NCBI GenBank assembly: GCA_036499825.1
Contig: DASYCZ010000042.1
Location: 1-64,000 of the forward strand
Direction: 5' to 3'
DNA length: 64,000 nt
Source of the DNA: Paradevosia sp036499825
GTDB taxonomy: Bacteria > Pseudomonadota > Alphaproteobacteria > Rhizobiales > Devosiaceae
A program made the translations under genes and the position numbers. The notes beneath the pieces were generated by a model. That model worked only from the letters and a program-made list of their open reading frames with translations, was not told the origin of the DNA and did no database searches. This document shows, piece after piece, positions 53,518 through 61,640 of this stretch; position 1 is the stretch's first letter, and every line of letters begins with the position of its first letter.

Positions 53518-54878
53518 CCATCGCCCTTGCCCCCATCGCGCTTCCCGATTTCGGCCCGCTCGGCGAACAGCCGCAGATTCCGGCCGCCACCTATGCGGCG
53601 CGCGCCGATGCCGCCCGCAAGGCCGCCGGCACCGACTGGCTGGTGGTCTATGGCGACCGCGAGCACTTCGGCAACATCATGTTCCTGTCCGGGTTCGAGC
53701 CGCGTTTCGAGGAGGCGCTGCTGCTGCTTGGCCCCGGAGGCAGGCGGGTGGTCATCACCGGCAATGAATCCGAGAGCTATGCGGTCCTGGCCGGCCTGCC
53801 CGATCTCACGGTGCTGCGTGCCCAGACCTTCAGCCTCATGGGCCAGGACCGCACGCAGAACCCGCGCCTTGCCGATCGCCTGACCGATGCCGGCATCAGG
53901 CCGGGCGACAGCGTCGGTCTCGTGGGCTGGAAATATCTGGCTGAGGAGGAAGACGACGCCTATGCGCAGAGCTTCTTCGTGCCCGACTTTGTCGTCTCGA
54001 TGCTGCGGCGCCTGGTGGGCGCCGACGGCAGCCTCAGAGACGCGACTCCGGTGCTGATGCATCCCGAAACCGGCCTGCGCGCCGTCATCGATATCGACCA
54101 GCTCGCCGCCTTCGAATGGGCGGCGGCGCGCTGCTCCACGGCGCTCTGGCGCGTGGTTTCGGGGGTTCGCGAGGGCGATACCGAATTCGAGGCTCTTGGC
54201 CGCCTCGGCTATGAGGGCGATCCGCTCAACGTCCACACCATGTTCGCCTCGGTCAGCGCGGGCGAAGCCATTGTGGGCCTGCGCAGCCCGACGGCCCGGC
54301 GGCTGCGGCGCGGCGATGGCGTCACCACGGCGCTCGGTTATTGGGGGGCCCTGTCCTCGCGCGCCGGCCTTCTGGCCGAACATGACGAGGCGTTCCTCGC
54401 GCCCGCCAAAGCCTATTTCGAGGCGCTCCTCACCTGGTACCAAACCGCCGATATCGGCGTGACGGGCGGCGCGCTGTTCGGCGCGGTGACCGAAAAGCTC
54501 AAATCGGCGGGGCTCGATTCCGCCCTCAATCCCGGCCATCTGGGCAGCCATGAGGAATGGCTGCATTCGCCCGTCCGCCCCGGCTCGGGCGAACGCCTGC
54601 GCTCCGGCATGCTGTTCCAGGTCGATGTGATCCCGGTGCCGATGCCGGCCGGCTGGGCCCTCAACTGCGAAGATCCCATCGCTTTCGCCGATGCGGGGCT
54701 GCGCGATCTGATCCGCCAGCGTTACCCGCAAATGCATGCCCGCATCGCCGCGAGGCGCGCCTTCATGGCAGAGCAACTGGGCGTCGCCCTCAAGGACAAC
54801 ATCCTGCCGCTGTCCTCGACCCCGCTCTATCTGCCGCCCTTCTGGCTGCGGCCGGGCCATGTGCTGGCGTCGCAATAG
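53514..54878 (+). CDS. M24-fold (creatinase/prolidase-like) protein lacking metal ligands
   Basis: A 454-residue protein with a M24 pita-bread C-terminal domain. The region normally holding the two metal aspartates reads GDGVTTALGYWGALSSRAG with no Asp at the ligand positions, and a later ligand Glu is Asp-like (FQVDVIP), though NPGHLGSHEEWLHSP and NCEDPIAFAD keep His/Glu. This points to a non-metal hydrolase (like creatinase) or a pseudo-enzyme. It overlaps ROK by 4 bp and is cotranscribed. Confidence 0.75.
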   Translation: MTIALAPIALPDFGPLGEQPQIPAATYAARADAARKAAGTDWLVVYGDREHFGNIMFLSGFEPRFEEALLLLGPGGRRVVITGNESESYAVLAGLPDLTVLRAQTFSLMGQDRTQNPRLADRLTDAGIRPGDSVGLVGWKYLAEEEDDAYAQSFFVPDFVVSMLRRLVGADGSLRDATPVLMHPETGLRAVIDIDQLAAFEWAAARCSTALWRVVSGVREGDTEFEALGRLGYEGDPLNVHTMFASVSAGEAIVGLRSPTARRLRRGDGVTTALGYWGALSSRAGLLAEHDEAFLAPAKAYFEALLTWYQTADIGVTGGALFGAVTEKLKSAGLDSALNPGHLGSHEEWLHSPVRPGSGERLRSGMLFQVDVIPVPMPAGWALNCEDPIAFADAGLRDLIRQRYPQMHARIAARRAFMAEQLGVALKDNILPLSSTPLYLPPFWLRPGHVLASQ

Positions 54879-54899
54879 CGGCGCCTGCTATCCTTAGCC

Positions 54900-55376
54900 A
54901 TGGCTATCGAGATCGAACGTAAATTCCTCGTCAGGGACCCATCCTGGCAGACCGCGGTCACCGACCGCATAACCATCCGGCAGGGCTATCTGGCGACGGG
55001 CCACAATGCCACCGTGCGGGTGCGCATCGGCAATGAGCGGGCGACGCTGACCATCAAGAGCGGCGGCGTCGGCATGGCGCGGGCCGAGTATGAATATGAG
55101 ATCCCGGTGGGCGATGCCGGCCAGATGCTCGATACCCTGGCGCTGCGCCCACTGATCGAAAAGACCCGCCATAGGCTGCGTGTCGCCGGGCATTTGTGGG
55201 AAATCGATGTGTTTGCGGGCGACAATGCGGGCCTCATCGTCGCCGAGATCGAGCTCGAATCGCCCGATGAAGTCTTCGCCGAGCCCCAATGGCTGGGGGC
55301 GGAGATCACCGGCGATGCGCGCTATTATAATTCCAGCCTGATCGAGCACCCGTTCGGCAGCTGGGCGAAAGACTGA
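54900..55376 (+). CDS. CYTH domain protein
   Basis: A 158-residue CYTH (triphosphate tunnel metalloenzyme) protein. The ExExK motif is EIERKFLV at the N-terminus, with RIGNERATLTIKS near 42 and EYEYEIPV near 62. These enzymes hydrolyse inorganic or nucleotide triphosphates; the exact substrate is unknown. Confidence 0.88.
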   Translation: MAIEIERKFLVRDPSWQTAVTDRITIRQGYLATGHNATVRVRIGNERATLTIKSGGVGMARAEYEYEIPVGDAGQMLDTLALRPLIEKTRHRLRVAGHLWEIDVFAGDNAGLIVAEIELESPDEVFAEPQWLGAEITGDARYYNSSLIEHPFGSWAKD

Positions 55377-55388
55377 ACCCAAAATGCC

Positions 55389-55418
55389 GACGGCCGCCTG
55401 CTGGTGCGGGCGGCCGTC
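55389..55418. terminator. hairpin between the convergent CYTH and cbtA genes
   Basis: GACGGCCGCC / GGCGGCCGTC, a perfect 10-bp stem with a 10-base loop, followed by CTGTCTTT. Likely bidirectional terminator. Confidence 0.7.
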
Positions 55419-55438
55419 CTGTCTTTGCGGGAATTGGG

Positions 55439-56191
55439 CTAGATCGCCTGCCCGGCACCCTTGGGACGCGCCCTCTTGCGGTTGAGCGCGCGGGCATCGA
55501 CCCAGGCGCCCAGCGCCAGCCCGAGCGTCGTCCACAGCACCACCTGCATGCCGAGCGCCGCGAGGCGGAAGTTCCACAGCAGGGTGGCGGAGAATTCATC
55601 CGGCACTTCGTTCACCGGCGGCAGGATGGCCATGGCGATGGCCACCACCACCACATAGGCGGCTGCGCCCACCAGCGTCGCATTCCAGTTGCCCAGCCGC
55701 TGCGCCAGCTGCCGCCCGGTATTGTAGGCGGCGATCATGGCGGCGATCGAAATCACCATCATGATGAAATACAGCGCCGTGCGCGAGCCGATCGTATCGG
55801 GGTTGCCGATGGACGGCGGGTTGGCCGGATATTTGAGCTGCGGTATGGCGATGATGGCGATGAAGCCGGCCAGCGCCAGCAGCGCCGCCGTGGCGCGTGG
55901 TCCGAGCCGCCCCATGCGGCCGTTGAAATAGGTGAAGACCAGCGAGAAAATGCCGCCCAGCGCGCAGCCATAGACCACGACGCCGGTCAACAGGCCGATG
56001 CTGCTCTGCACCTCGCGGCTGACCAGTTCGACCTCGTGGTCGTGCGCGCCGCCCGCCATATGGGCCAGGTGCTCCTCGAAGCCGATGGCGAGATCGACCT
56101 GCGGCTCCCCGAAGATCCGGGCGAAGACAAAAGTAATGAGCCCAGCGAGGATGCCTACCAGCATCCCCCTGATTAAAAGGGTTCTGACCAT
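55439..56191 (-). CDS. cbtA: CbtA-type cobalt transporter subunit
   Basis: A 250-residue membrane protein with about six helices. The N-terminal helix leads into FGEPQVDLAIGFEEHLAHMAGGAHDHEVELVSREVQ, the His-rich segment typical of CbtA. It follows cbtB (17 bp) and the pair is controlled by the upstream cobalamin riboswitch. CbtAB families are thought to be cobalt importers in B12-producing bacteria. Confidence 0.9.
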   Translation of the reverse strand: MVRTLLIRGMLVGILAGLITFVFARIFGEPQVDLAIGFEEHLAHMAGGAHDHEVELVSREVQSSIGLLTGVVVYGCALGGIFSLVFTYFNGRMGRLGPRATAALLALAGFIAIIAIPQLKYPANPPSIGNPDTIGSRTALYFIMMVISIAAMIAAYNTGRQLAQRLGNWNATLVGAAAYVVVVAIAMAILPPVNEVPDEFSATLLWNFRLAALGMQVVLWTTLGLALGAWVDARALNRKRARPKGAGQAI

Positions 56192-56208
56192 GATGTGTGT
56201 CTCAGCCC

Positions 56209-56418
56209 TTAGTGACAGGGAAAGCCGAGAAGGTGGCGGCCGTCATGAACGAATTCATGGATGTAGGTGCCCCCGAAGATCGCCGTGGCGCCCTGTTCGG
56301 CGCCCACGAAATAGAGCGCCAGCAAAGCCAGCAGCCCCGCGAAAACGGCCCAGGGCAGGATCTCGCGGACCGGGATGGAAATCGGCTCCGAGGCCGGAGC
56401 GTAAACTGCAGTCGTCAT
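56209..56418 (-). CDS. cbtB: CbtB-type cobalt transporter subunit
   Basis: A 69-residue protein: one membrane helix (PWAVFAGLLALLALYFVGAE) and a His-rich C-terminus (HEFVHDGRHLLGFPCH) that should bind cobalt. The ATG at 56418 has an AAGGAG site five bases upstream, which decides the start over a longer frame that runs into the riboswitch. It precedes cbtA by 17 bp. Confidence 0.9.
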   Translation of the reverse strand: MTTAVYAPASEPISIPVREILPWAVFAGLLALLALYFVGAEQGATAIFGGTYIHEFVHDGRHLLGFPCH

Positions 56419-56454
56419 GTTTTCTCCTTGGGATTGCGCGTCCCGTTCGAATTG

Positions 56455-56585
56455 TGCCCGGGAGAAGGTCTGGCTTTTGTCGGCCCAAAGGGGTGACAAT
56501 TACAGTGGCGCGACCGCGCCGGAATTCCACCGGCTTCTTATCTCAGGCAAGCCCAAGAGGTTTGGACCGGACCGCCGTCCCTGTC
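56455..56585 (-). promoter_or_regulatory. cobalamin (adenosylcobalamin-type) riboswitch upstream of cbtBA
   Basis: Reading the minus strand, the conserved cobalamin aptamer core is visible: GCCGGTGGAATTCCGGC (plus 56518-56534) followed by the B12 box GCGCCACTGTA (plus 56501-56511), and the later AGCCAGACC segment (plus 56467-56475). The leader ends about 40 bases before the cbtB start. A GGGA...TCCC hairpin just before the AAGGAG site could be the expression platform. Loop and P1 boundaries are estimated. Confidence 0.85.
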
Positions 56586-56620
56586 AATCAAAAGGAACGG
56601 TCCTGCAAAACGACAGCCTC

Positions 56621-56698
56621 GCGGGCGGCAAACCGCCTTGGGGGGCGGCAGACCGCCTTGTGGGCGGCAGACCGCCTTGCGGGCGGCAAACCGCCTTG
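56621..56698. repeat. four tandem 19-20 bp units, each a GGCGG...CCGCC hairpin
   Basis: Units 56621-56640, 56641-56660, 56661-56679 and 56680-56698 follow GGGCGGCARACCGCCTTG, each able to fold as a GGCGG / CCGCC stem with a CARA loop. They lie between the cobalamin riboswitch and the divergent phosphatase-fold gene. Confidence 0.8.
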
Positions 56699-56755
56699 CG
56701 GCTGGCGGGCGAAACGCCCTAATGCCATCCGGTCCATCATTTCGCGGGTAACCTC

Positions 56756-57307
56756 ATGACGGCTCGTCTTTTCGTTCTGTGCCAGGCTGAGACGCCTGCC
56801 CTCCGCGCCATGACGTTTGGCGGTGACGACGGGCTTTCGGTCGAAGGCCGCGACGCGGCGGCGGCCATGCGGGAGACTGTGCCCAAGGCCTCGCGGGTTC
56901 TGCTGAGCCCCGGGGCCGCCGCGGCCGAAACCGCCGCCGCGCTGGGCCTTGCGGGCGCCGCCGAACCCCTGCTTGGCGATTGCGATTATGGGCGCTGGCA
57001 GGGCCGGCCGTTTGCCGAAATCGCCGAGCAGGACCCTGCGGGCCTCACCGCCTGGATGGGGGACGCCGCCCACAATCCCCATGGGGGCGAATCCATCGCG
57101 GCTTTCGTTGTCCGCCTTGGCACCTGGCTGGAAAGCGCGGCGCCAGAGGGGCGAACTCTCGCCATCGTGCCCGCCAATGTCATCCGGGCCCTCGCCATCC
57201 ATGTGCTGGCCGCTCCCCTGGCGAGTTTCCGGCGTATCGATGCGCCGCCTCTGTGCCTGCTGCAGCTGACCCATGACGGGCGCCGCTGGGCGCTGCGTTT
57301 TGCCTAG
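56756..57307 (+). CDS. histidine-phosphatase-fold protein with lost active site
   Basis: A 183-residue member of the phosphoglycerate-mutase/histidine phosphatase family. The RHGET-type motif near residue 9 reads LCQAET, so the catalytic Arg and His are gone; the second Arg site reads SPGAAAAETA, and the last His position reads IVPANVIR. GRWQGR and HGGESIAAFV are kept. It is probably a non-catalytic paralogue. Divergent from cbtB; genes of this kind sit near cbtBA in some relatives, to my recollection. Confidence 0.7.
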   Translation: MTARLFVLCQAETPALRAMTFGGDDGLSVEGRDAAAAMRETVPKASRVLLSPGAAAAETAAALGLAGAAEPLLGDCDYGRWQGRPFAEIAEQDPAGLTAWMGDAAHNPHGGESIAAFVVRLGTWLESAAPEGRTLAIVPANVIRALAIHVLAAPLASFRRIDAPPLCLLQLTHDGRRWALRFA

Positions 57308-57646
57308 CGCGAAAATATTGCCTATAATTCAAAATGTTATCCTTTTAGGTGATTTGATAGACTAGTTGGCTAATAATAATATTGCCGGAAGTCATTTCAG
57401 ATTGTATCGTTGTGTTGCTGGAAATATTACGGAGTGAGGCCGTGATGTTTCTTGTTCGGTGCTAGGCCGGGCGCTTTCTGAGCCCGCAATCCTGGGTCGT
57501 TCATCCAGCGAGGCATAGCCTCAACTTAAGCCAGAGAGAGTGCGGTCAACCGAAGCCATTCGGATGTAAGCCCTGTCATCCGAATGGTTACCGCACTGTC
57601 ACATCGCCACGTCACCAGATCGGGCCGAACCTGACAGAGGTTTTGC
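57308..57646. other. intergenic region with a long stem-loop upstream of the outer-membrane protein
   Basis: 339 bp with no supported gene. The left part (57310-57400) is AT-rich with a TATAAT hexamer at 57323-57328. The imperfect stem-loop 57540-57596 is described separately. Confidence 0.5.
57540..57596. promoter_or_regulatory. long stem-loop (7 bp plus 11 bp arms), 50 bp upstream of the barrel gene
   Basis: GTGCGGT (57540-57546) pairs with ACCGCAC (57590-57596), and CCATTCGGATG (57556-57566) with CATCCGAATGG (57577-57587), both perfect. The loop is 10 bases and the left arm holds a 9-base bulge. No T-run follows, so it is not an intrinsic terminator. It could be a leader structure or an operator. 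Confidence 0.6.
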
Positions 57647-58447
57647 ATGTCGTATGCACGCCATCTGACCATTGCCGCCATGGCGTTGCTGCCGGGGACC
57701 GGCGCCGCTTCGGCGCAAAGCGATCCCGATGCGCTGGCCAGGCAGCTTTCCAATCCGGTGGCCTCGCTGATCAGCGTGCCGCTGCAGTTCAACGCCGATT
57801 TCGGCGCCGGACCGGGTGGCGATGGCGAGAATTTGAGCCTCAAGATCCAGCCGGTCATTCCCTTCGAATTGAGCAAGGACTGGAACGTCATCTCGCGCAC
57901 CATCGTGCCGTTGAGCTACGAGCACGATATCTTCCCCGACAATGTCGCAGGCCTTGGCGACATCACCCAAAGCTTCTTCTTTTCGCCCACCCAGCCGGGC
58001 CCGGGCGGCATCATCTGGGGCGTCGGCCCGCAATTCCTTTTGCCCACCGCCACCGATTCACGCCTCGGCGGCGGCAAATGGGGCCTTGGACCCACCGGGC
58101 TGGTGCTGATGCAGGCCGACAAGCTCAGCGTCGGCGTCTTGGCCAGCCAGCTCTGGTCGGTTGCCGGCGAGGCGTCACGCCCCGATATCAGCCAGTTGTT
58201 CGTCCAGCCTTTCGTCTCCTACGCCCTGCCCGAAGGCCAGACGCTGAGCGCCAATCTCGAGGCGTCCTATGATTGGAACGCCGATCAATGGACGGTGCCG
58301 CTCAACCTCAGCTATTCGAAAGTCTTCAAGCTCGGCGAACAACCCATGAGCTTCCAGGTGGGCCTTAAAAAATACCTCGCCGCCCCGGACCACGGGCCGG
58401 ATTGGGGGGTGCGCGCCGGGCTGACGTTTCTGTTTCCGGAACGTTAG
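57647..58447 (+). CDS. predicted outer-membrane beta-barrel protein
   Basis: A 266-residue exported protein. A signal peptide (about 23 residues, ending ASA) precedes alternating polar/hydrophobic strands, and the C-terminal residues GLTFLFPER resemble a barrel end. The segment ISVPLQFNADFGAGPGGDGE and WGVGPQFLLPTATD match a family that is often misnamed neuromedin U in databases; its true function is not established. Confidence 0.75.
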   Translation: MSYARHLTIAAMALLPGTGAASAQSDPDALARQLSNPVASLISVPLQFNADFGAGPGGDGENLSLKIQPVIPFELSKDWNVISRTIVPLSYEHDIFPDNVAGLGDITQSFFFSPTQPGPGGIIWGVGPQFLLPTATDSRLGGGKWGLGPTGLVLMQADKLSVGVLASQLWSVAGEASRPDISQLFVQPFVSYALPEGQTLSANLEASYDWNADQWTVPLNLSYSKVFKLGEQPMSFQVGLKKYLAAPDHGPDWGVRAGLTFLFPER

Positions 58448-59548
58448 GGGGCCGCCGGCATTCGGGTGGGATTGGCTCCTCTCCCCGGTCGTTGAGAGAC
58501 CCCTCGCCCGCCTCTCGGCCGCCATTCGAGCACAGCTCTCATGGCCTTCTCCGGAGGGGCGAGGGGGCAACTGGCAAGAACCGCTGAGCCAGGGCGATGC
58601 ACCCTCACCACCCACCGGGTCATTCCGGCGGCGGCCCGAATCCATGTCCGTCGCTCACCACCAACATCCAGCGTGTGGGGTGTTCCCCGCCTGGATCCCG
58701 GCCTTCGCCGGGATGACTCCGTGGTTGGGGAGGGATATGTGCCGGGGGGCGCATTTTCTCCGGTTGAGGAGGAATTCCACAGTGTTCCACCGTCTCCCCG
58801 GAGGGGCGAGGGGGCAACTGGCAAGAACCGCTGAGCCAGGGCGATGCACCCTCAACTCCCACCGGGTCATTCCGGCGGAAGCCGGAATCCATGTCCGTGG
58901 CGCGCCGATACATCCAGCGTATGGGGTTTTCCCGGCCTGGATCCCGGCCTTCGCCGGGATGACTCCGTGGTTGGGGAGGAATACGTGGCGGGGAGTGGGG
59001 CGCATTTTCTCCGGTTGAGGAGGAATTCCACAATGTTCCACCGTCTCCCCGGAGGGGCGAGGGGGCAACTGGCAAGAACCGCTGAGCCAGGGCGATGCAC
59101 CCTCAACTCCCACCGGGTCATTCCGGCGGATGCCGGAATCCATGTCCGTGGCGCGCCGATACATCCAGCGTATGGGGTCTTCCTCGCCTGGATCCTGGCC
59201 TTCGCCGGGATGACTCCGTGGTTGGGGAGGGATATGGGGGCGGGCGCATTTCCCTCGGCCCAGCTCCAGAGGCAACCCCCGAAAAATGACCCGCCGCGGA
59301 GCGGCCAGCCCGAATTTGGTCGGGCGTTGGGGGGTGGCTGTTTCCGCGGCGGGCAGGCAGCGCGTTGGAGGTCGTGTTCCGCGCTGATTCCGATTATATT
59401 TTGAATATTGGCAATATATCAGCGACAGCGGAAAAATCAATTATACAAAAAATCGCGATCTTTATTAATGAGATAATTCAAAGCGACAGGTTAGTCGCCA
59501 GTAAGTGTGAGAAAGTGTCTGCCGCAGATTGCCAATGAGGGGAAAGCC
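58448..59548. repeat. non-coding region with a three-copy tandem repeat array of about 250 bp
   Basis: Three near-identical copies start at about 58561, 58808 and 59059 (periods 247 and 251), with the last fading near 59260. Each contains GGGGCAACTGGCAAGAACCG, one family A palindromic repeat and a GGAGGAATTCCACA tail. After the array (59260-59548) the sequence becomes AT-rich with no gene visible. No gene is supported in the array. Confidence 0.8.
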
Positions 59549-60106
59549 ATGGTTGGTCTCCAGCGCCGAACTTTCACCACGGGCCTGACGGCGGCTCTCC
59601 TGGCGTCGCTTCCCGGCGCGGCTTTGGCCCTTGCGCCTCCGCCATGGCGAGGCGGCATCGCGCGCGAGCGGTTGCGGGCTTTCCTTGCCGCCGCTGCCGC
59701 CAGCATTCCGGCCGGGCGGCGTATCGCGGTCTTCGAAATTGATGCGGATAGGCTGATGAGCGAGCCGGTGCGGGATATTCTCGAAAGCGCCGAGGTTCAT
59801 GGCTTCAAGGCCTATGTGGTGACCGGCGACGATCTCGATCGGGCGCGGGCTTCGATCGAAAGCCGCCATGGCATTCCGCCCGAGCGCGTCATCGCGGCGG
59901 CGCCCGGGCGGGTGGTGGCGGAAGTCTATCGGGTCGTCGCGCACCGGCCGGTGCTGGCCGTCGCGCAAGGCGACCGGCAATTGCTGGATTGGACCGCATC
60001 GGGTGACGGCCTTCGCCTGGCCATCGGGCTCGAAACCCCCATCGTGGATGAGCGCAACCGGCTCTCAGTCGAAACCGGTGTTGATCGGGCCGGTAACCGC
60101 ATCTGA
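59549..60106 (+). CDS. Tat-exported degenerate HAD-like protein
   Basis: A 185-residue protein with a twin-arginine signal (QRRTFTTGLTAALLA near residues 5-19). The rest aligns with the intact HAD protein at 61641: HGFKAYVVTGDDLDRARASI against NGFKTFLVSGGGVEFIRVFA, and GIPPERVIAA against GIPPEQVIGS. Motif I is FEIDAD instead of FDNDGT, the motif II Ser is a Thr, and motif IV GNSDGD is replaced (AQGDRQLL). So phosphatase activity is unlikely. A GAGGGGAAA site precedes the ATG. Confidence 0.7.
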   Translation: MVGLQRRTFTTGLTAALLASLPGAALALAPPPWRGGIARERLRAFLAAAAASIPAGRRIAVFEIDADRLMSEPVRDILESAEVHGFKAYVVTGDDLDRARASIESRHGIPPERVIAAAPGRVVAEVYRVVAHRPVLAVAQGDRQLLDWTASGDGLRLAIGLETPIVDERNRLSVETGVDRAGNRI

Positions 60107-60245
60107 TCAAATAAAAGCGCAGTTTTATGAGAGTGTTATCTGCTCCATCACGAGACGTTTCTGTCTAAACTTCTATCCGCATATCCTATTGATCTGAATA
60201 TATTGCGGTTTAGGATACTGGGCGGTCGGGCTGGAGACAGTCAAC

Positions 60246-61049
60246 ATGCTAGATCATCCACGAACTCTTCTATGCCTGATTTGCGTCCTGGCCCTGACGG
60301 GCCCTGCCGCCGCGCAGCCAGCGCCGCCCCTGAGGGACGCCGCGGGCGCGATCGCCACCACGGCCTCAGCCGATGCCATCGAGCCCGATGCCATCGCGGC
60401 GCTCAAGGCCATGGGCGAGGCGCTCGCCGCGCAACAAAGCTTCGATCTCAAGACCAGTTTCGAGGCCGATCTCAGCCTCGACAATGACCAGAACATCGAG
60501 ATCGGCGGCACCGTGCATTATCTCGCCGAGCGCCCCGATAGGCTCCGGGTAGAGCTCGCCAGCGATCTGGGGCAGCGGGTGTTCGTGTTCGACGGGCAAT
60601 CGCTTTACGTGATTTCGGAGAACGACAAGGTCTATGGCCAGCTCGATGATGTCGGGCCCACCATCAAGGACATGCTCGAATCCGTCGCCTATTACGCCGA
60701 TATCGAGCTGCCCCTGGCCGATCTCTTCGATTGGGGCACCGCCGATGCGCCCACCAATGCGGTGACCGGGGCTTTTCTCGTCGGCAAGGCCGAAATCGAT
60801 GGCGAGGCTACCAGGCACTGGGCCTTCCGCACCGCCGACAAGGATTTTCAGGTCTGGATCAAGGACGGCGATGCGGCATTGCCCTTGAAAATGGTGATCG
60901 AGGACAATTCCGGGACGCGGCCGCGCTTTGAGGTCAATCTCGCCTGGGGCGACGCCAAGCCGCCAGCCGATGCTTTCACCTTCACGCCGCCGCCTGATGC
61001 AACGCCCATTCCCATCGTGCTGCGCGATGCCGGGGAGGTGTCGAAATGA
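60246..61049 (+). CDS. DUF2092 protein, predicted periplasmic LolA-like fold
   Basis: A 267-residue protein with a signal peptide (LLCLICVLALTGPAAA) and a domain of alternating beta strands, matching the DUF2092 family to my recognition (VHYLAERPDRLRVELASDLGQRVFVFDG region). Such proteins resemble LolA/outer-membrane lipoprotein carriers. The last 4 bp overlap the next gene's start (ATGA). Confidence 0.7.
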   Translation: MLDHPRTLLCLICVLALTGPAAAQPAPPLRDAAGAIATTASADAIEPDAIAALKAMGEALAAQQSFDLKTSFEADLSLDNDQNIEIGGTVHYLAERPDRLRVELASDLGQRVFVFDGQSLYVISENDKVYGQLDDVGPTIKDMLESVAYYADIELPLADLFDWGTADAPTNAVTGAFLVGKAEIDGEATRHWAFRTADKDFQVWIKDGDAALPLKMVIEDNSGTRPRFEVNLAWGDAKPPADAFTFTPPPDATPIPIVLRDAGEVSK

Positions 61050-61576
61050 GAACCGCTTCGCGCCTCGGACGGCTCGCCACGGCCCTTGCCCTTTCGGCCC
61101 TGCTGTTCGTCACCCCCATAGGCACGGTCGATGCCCGGCCATCGCTCGGCGGTGGCTTTCATGGCGGCGGCAATATCGGCGGGCATTACAATGCCGGCGG
61201 CCGCGTCGTGCCGGTGCCGCATCCGGCGCCGCGCCCGGTGCCGCATCCGCCCCGGCCGCATCCGGTGCCACATCCGCTGCCGCCACCCCGGCCACTACCA
61301 CCACCCCGGCCCCTGCCGCCCCCGCGGCCGCTGCCGCCGCCGCGGCCAGTGCCATACCCGCATTACCCCTGGGTGCCCGGGGCGCTGGTCTGGGGCGCGG
61401 CGATCTCGGATGAGATCTTCCATGACTATGAGAACACCGTGATCTACGTGCTGCCGGGCAATTGCCAGACGGTGGTGGTGCATGGCGGCAAGTTCGAGCA
61501 ATGCGGTTCGGCCTGGTATCAGCTGGTCTATCACGGCAGCCAGATCGTCTACCTGCCGGTGCCGGACCCGCGCTGA
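61046..61576 (+). CDS. exported protein with proline-rich repeats
   Basis: A 176-residue protein with a signal peptide (ALALSALLFVTPIGTVDA), a Gly/His-rich segment, and a long stretch of PPP/HP units at about 60-110 (PPPRPL repeated five times). The C-terminal domain has two Cys (GNCQT and EQCGS) that could form a disulphide. It overlaps DUF2092 by 4 bp and is transcribed with it. Function unknown. Confidence 0.7.
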   Translation: MRTASRLGRLATALALSALLFVTPIGTVDARPSLGGGFHGGGNIGGHYNAGGRVVPVPHPAPRPVPHPPRPHPVPHPLPPPRPLPPPRPLPPPRPLPPPRPVPYPHYPWVPGALVWGAAISDEIFHDYENTVIYVLPGNCQTVVVHGGKFEQCGSAWYQLVYHGSQIVYLPVPDPR

Positions 61577-61640
61577 GGCGAACGCCGGGCCGGATCGCTC
61601 CGGCCCCGCGCCCATCCGCCGCCACTGTGCCGTGAAAGAG

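Noticed and set aside
56621..56698. CRISPR-like short repeats
   Set aside because: Units abut directly and have no spacers.
58546..59260. Possible CRISPR array
   Set aside because: Repeat unit is about 250 bp with no spacers, so it is a tandem duplication of intergenic repeats.
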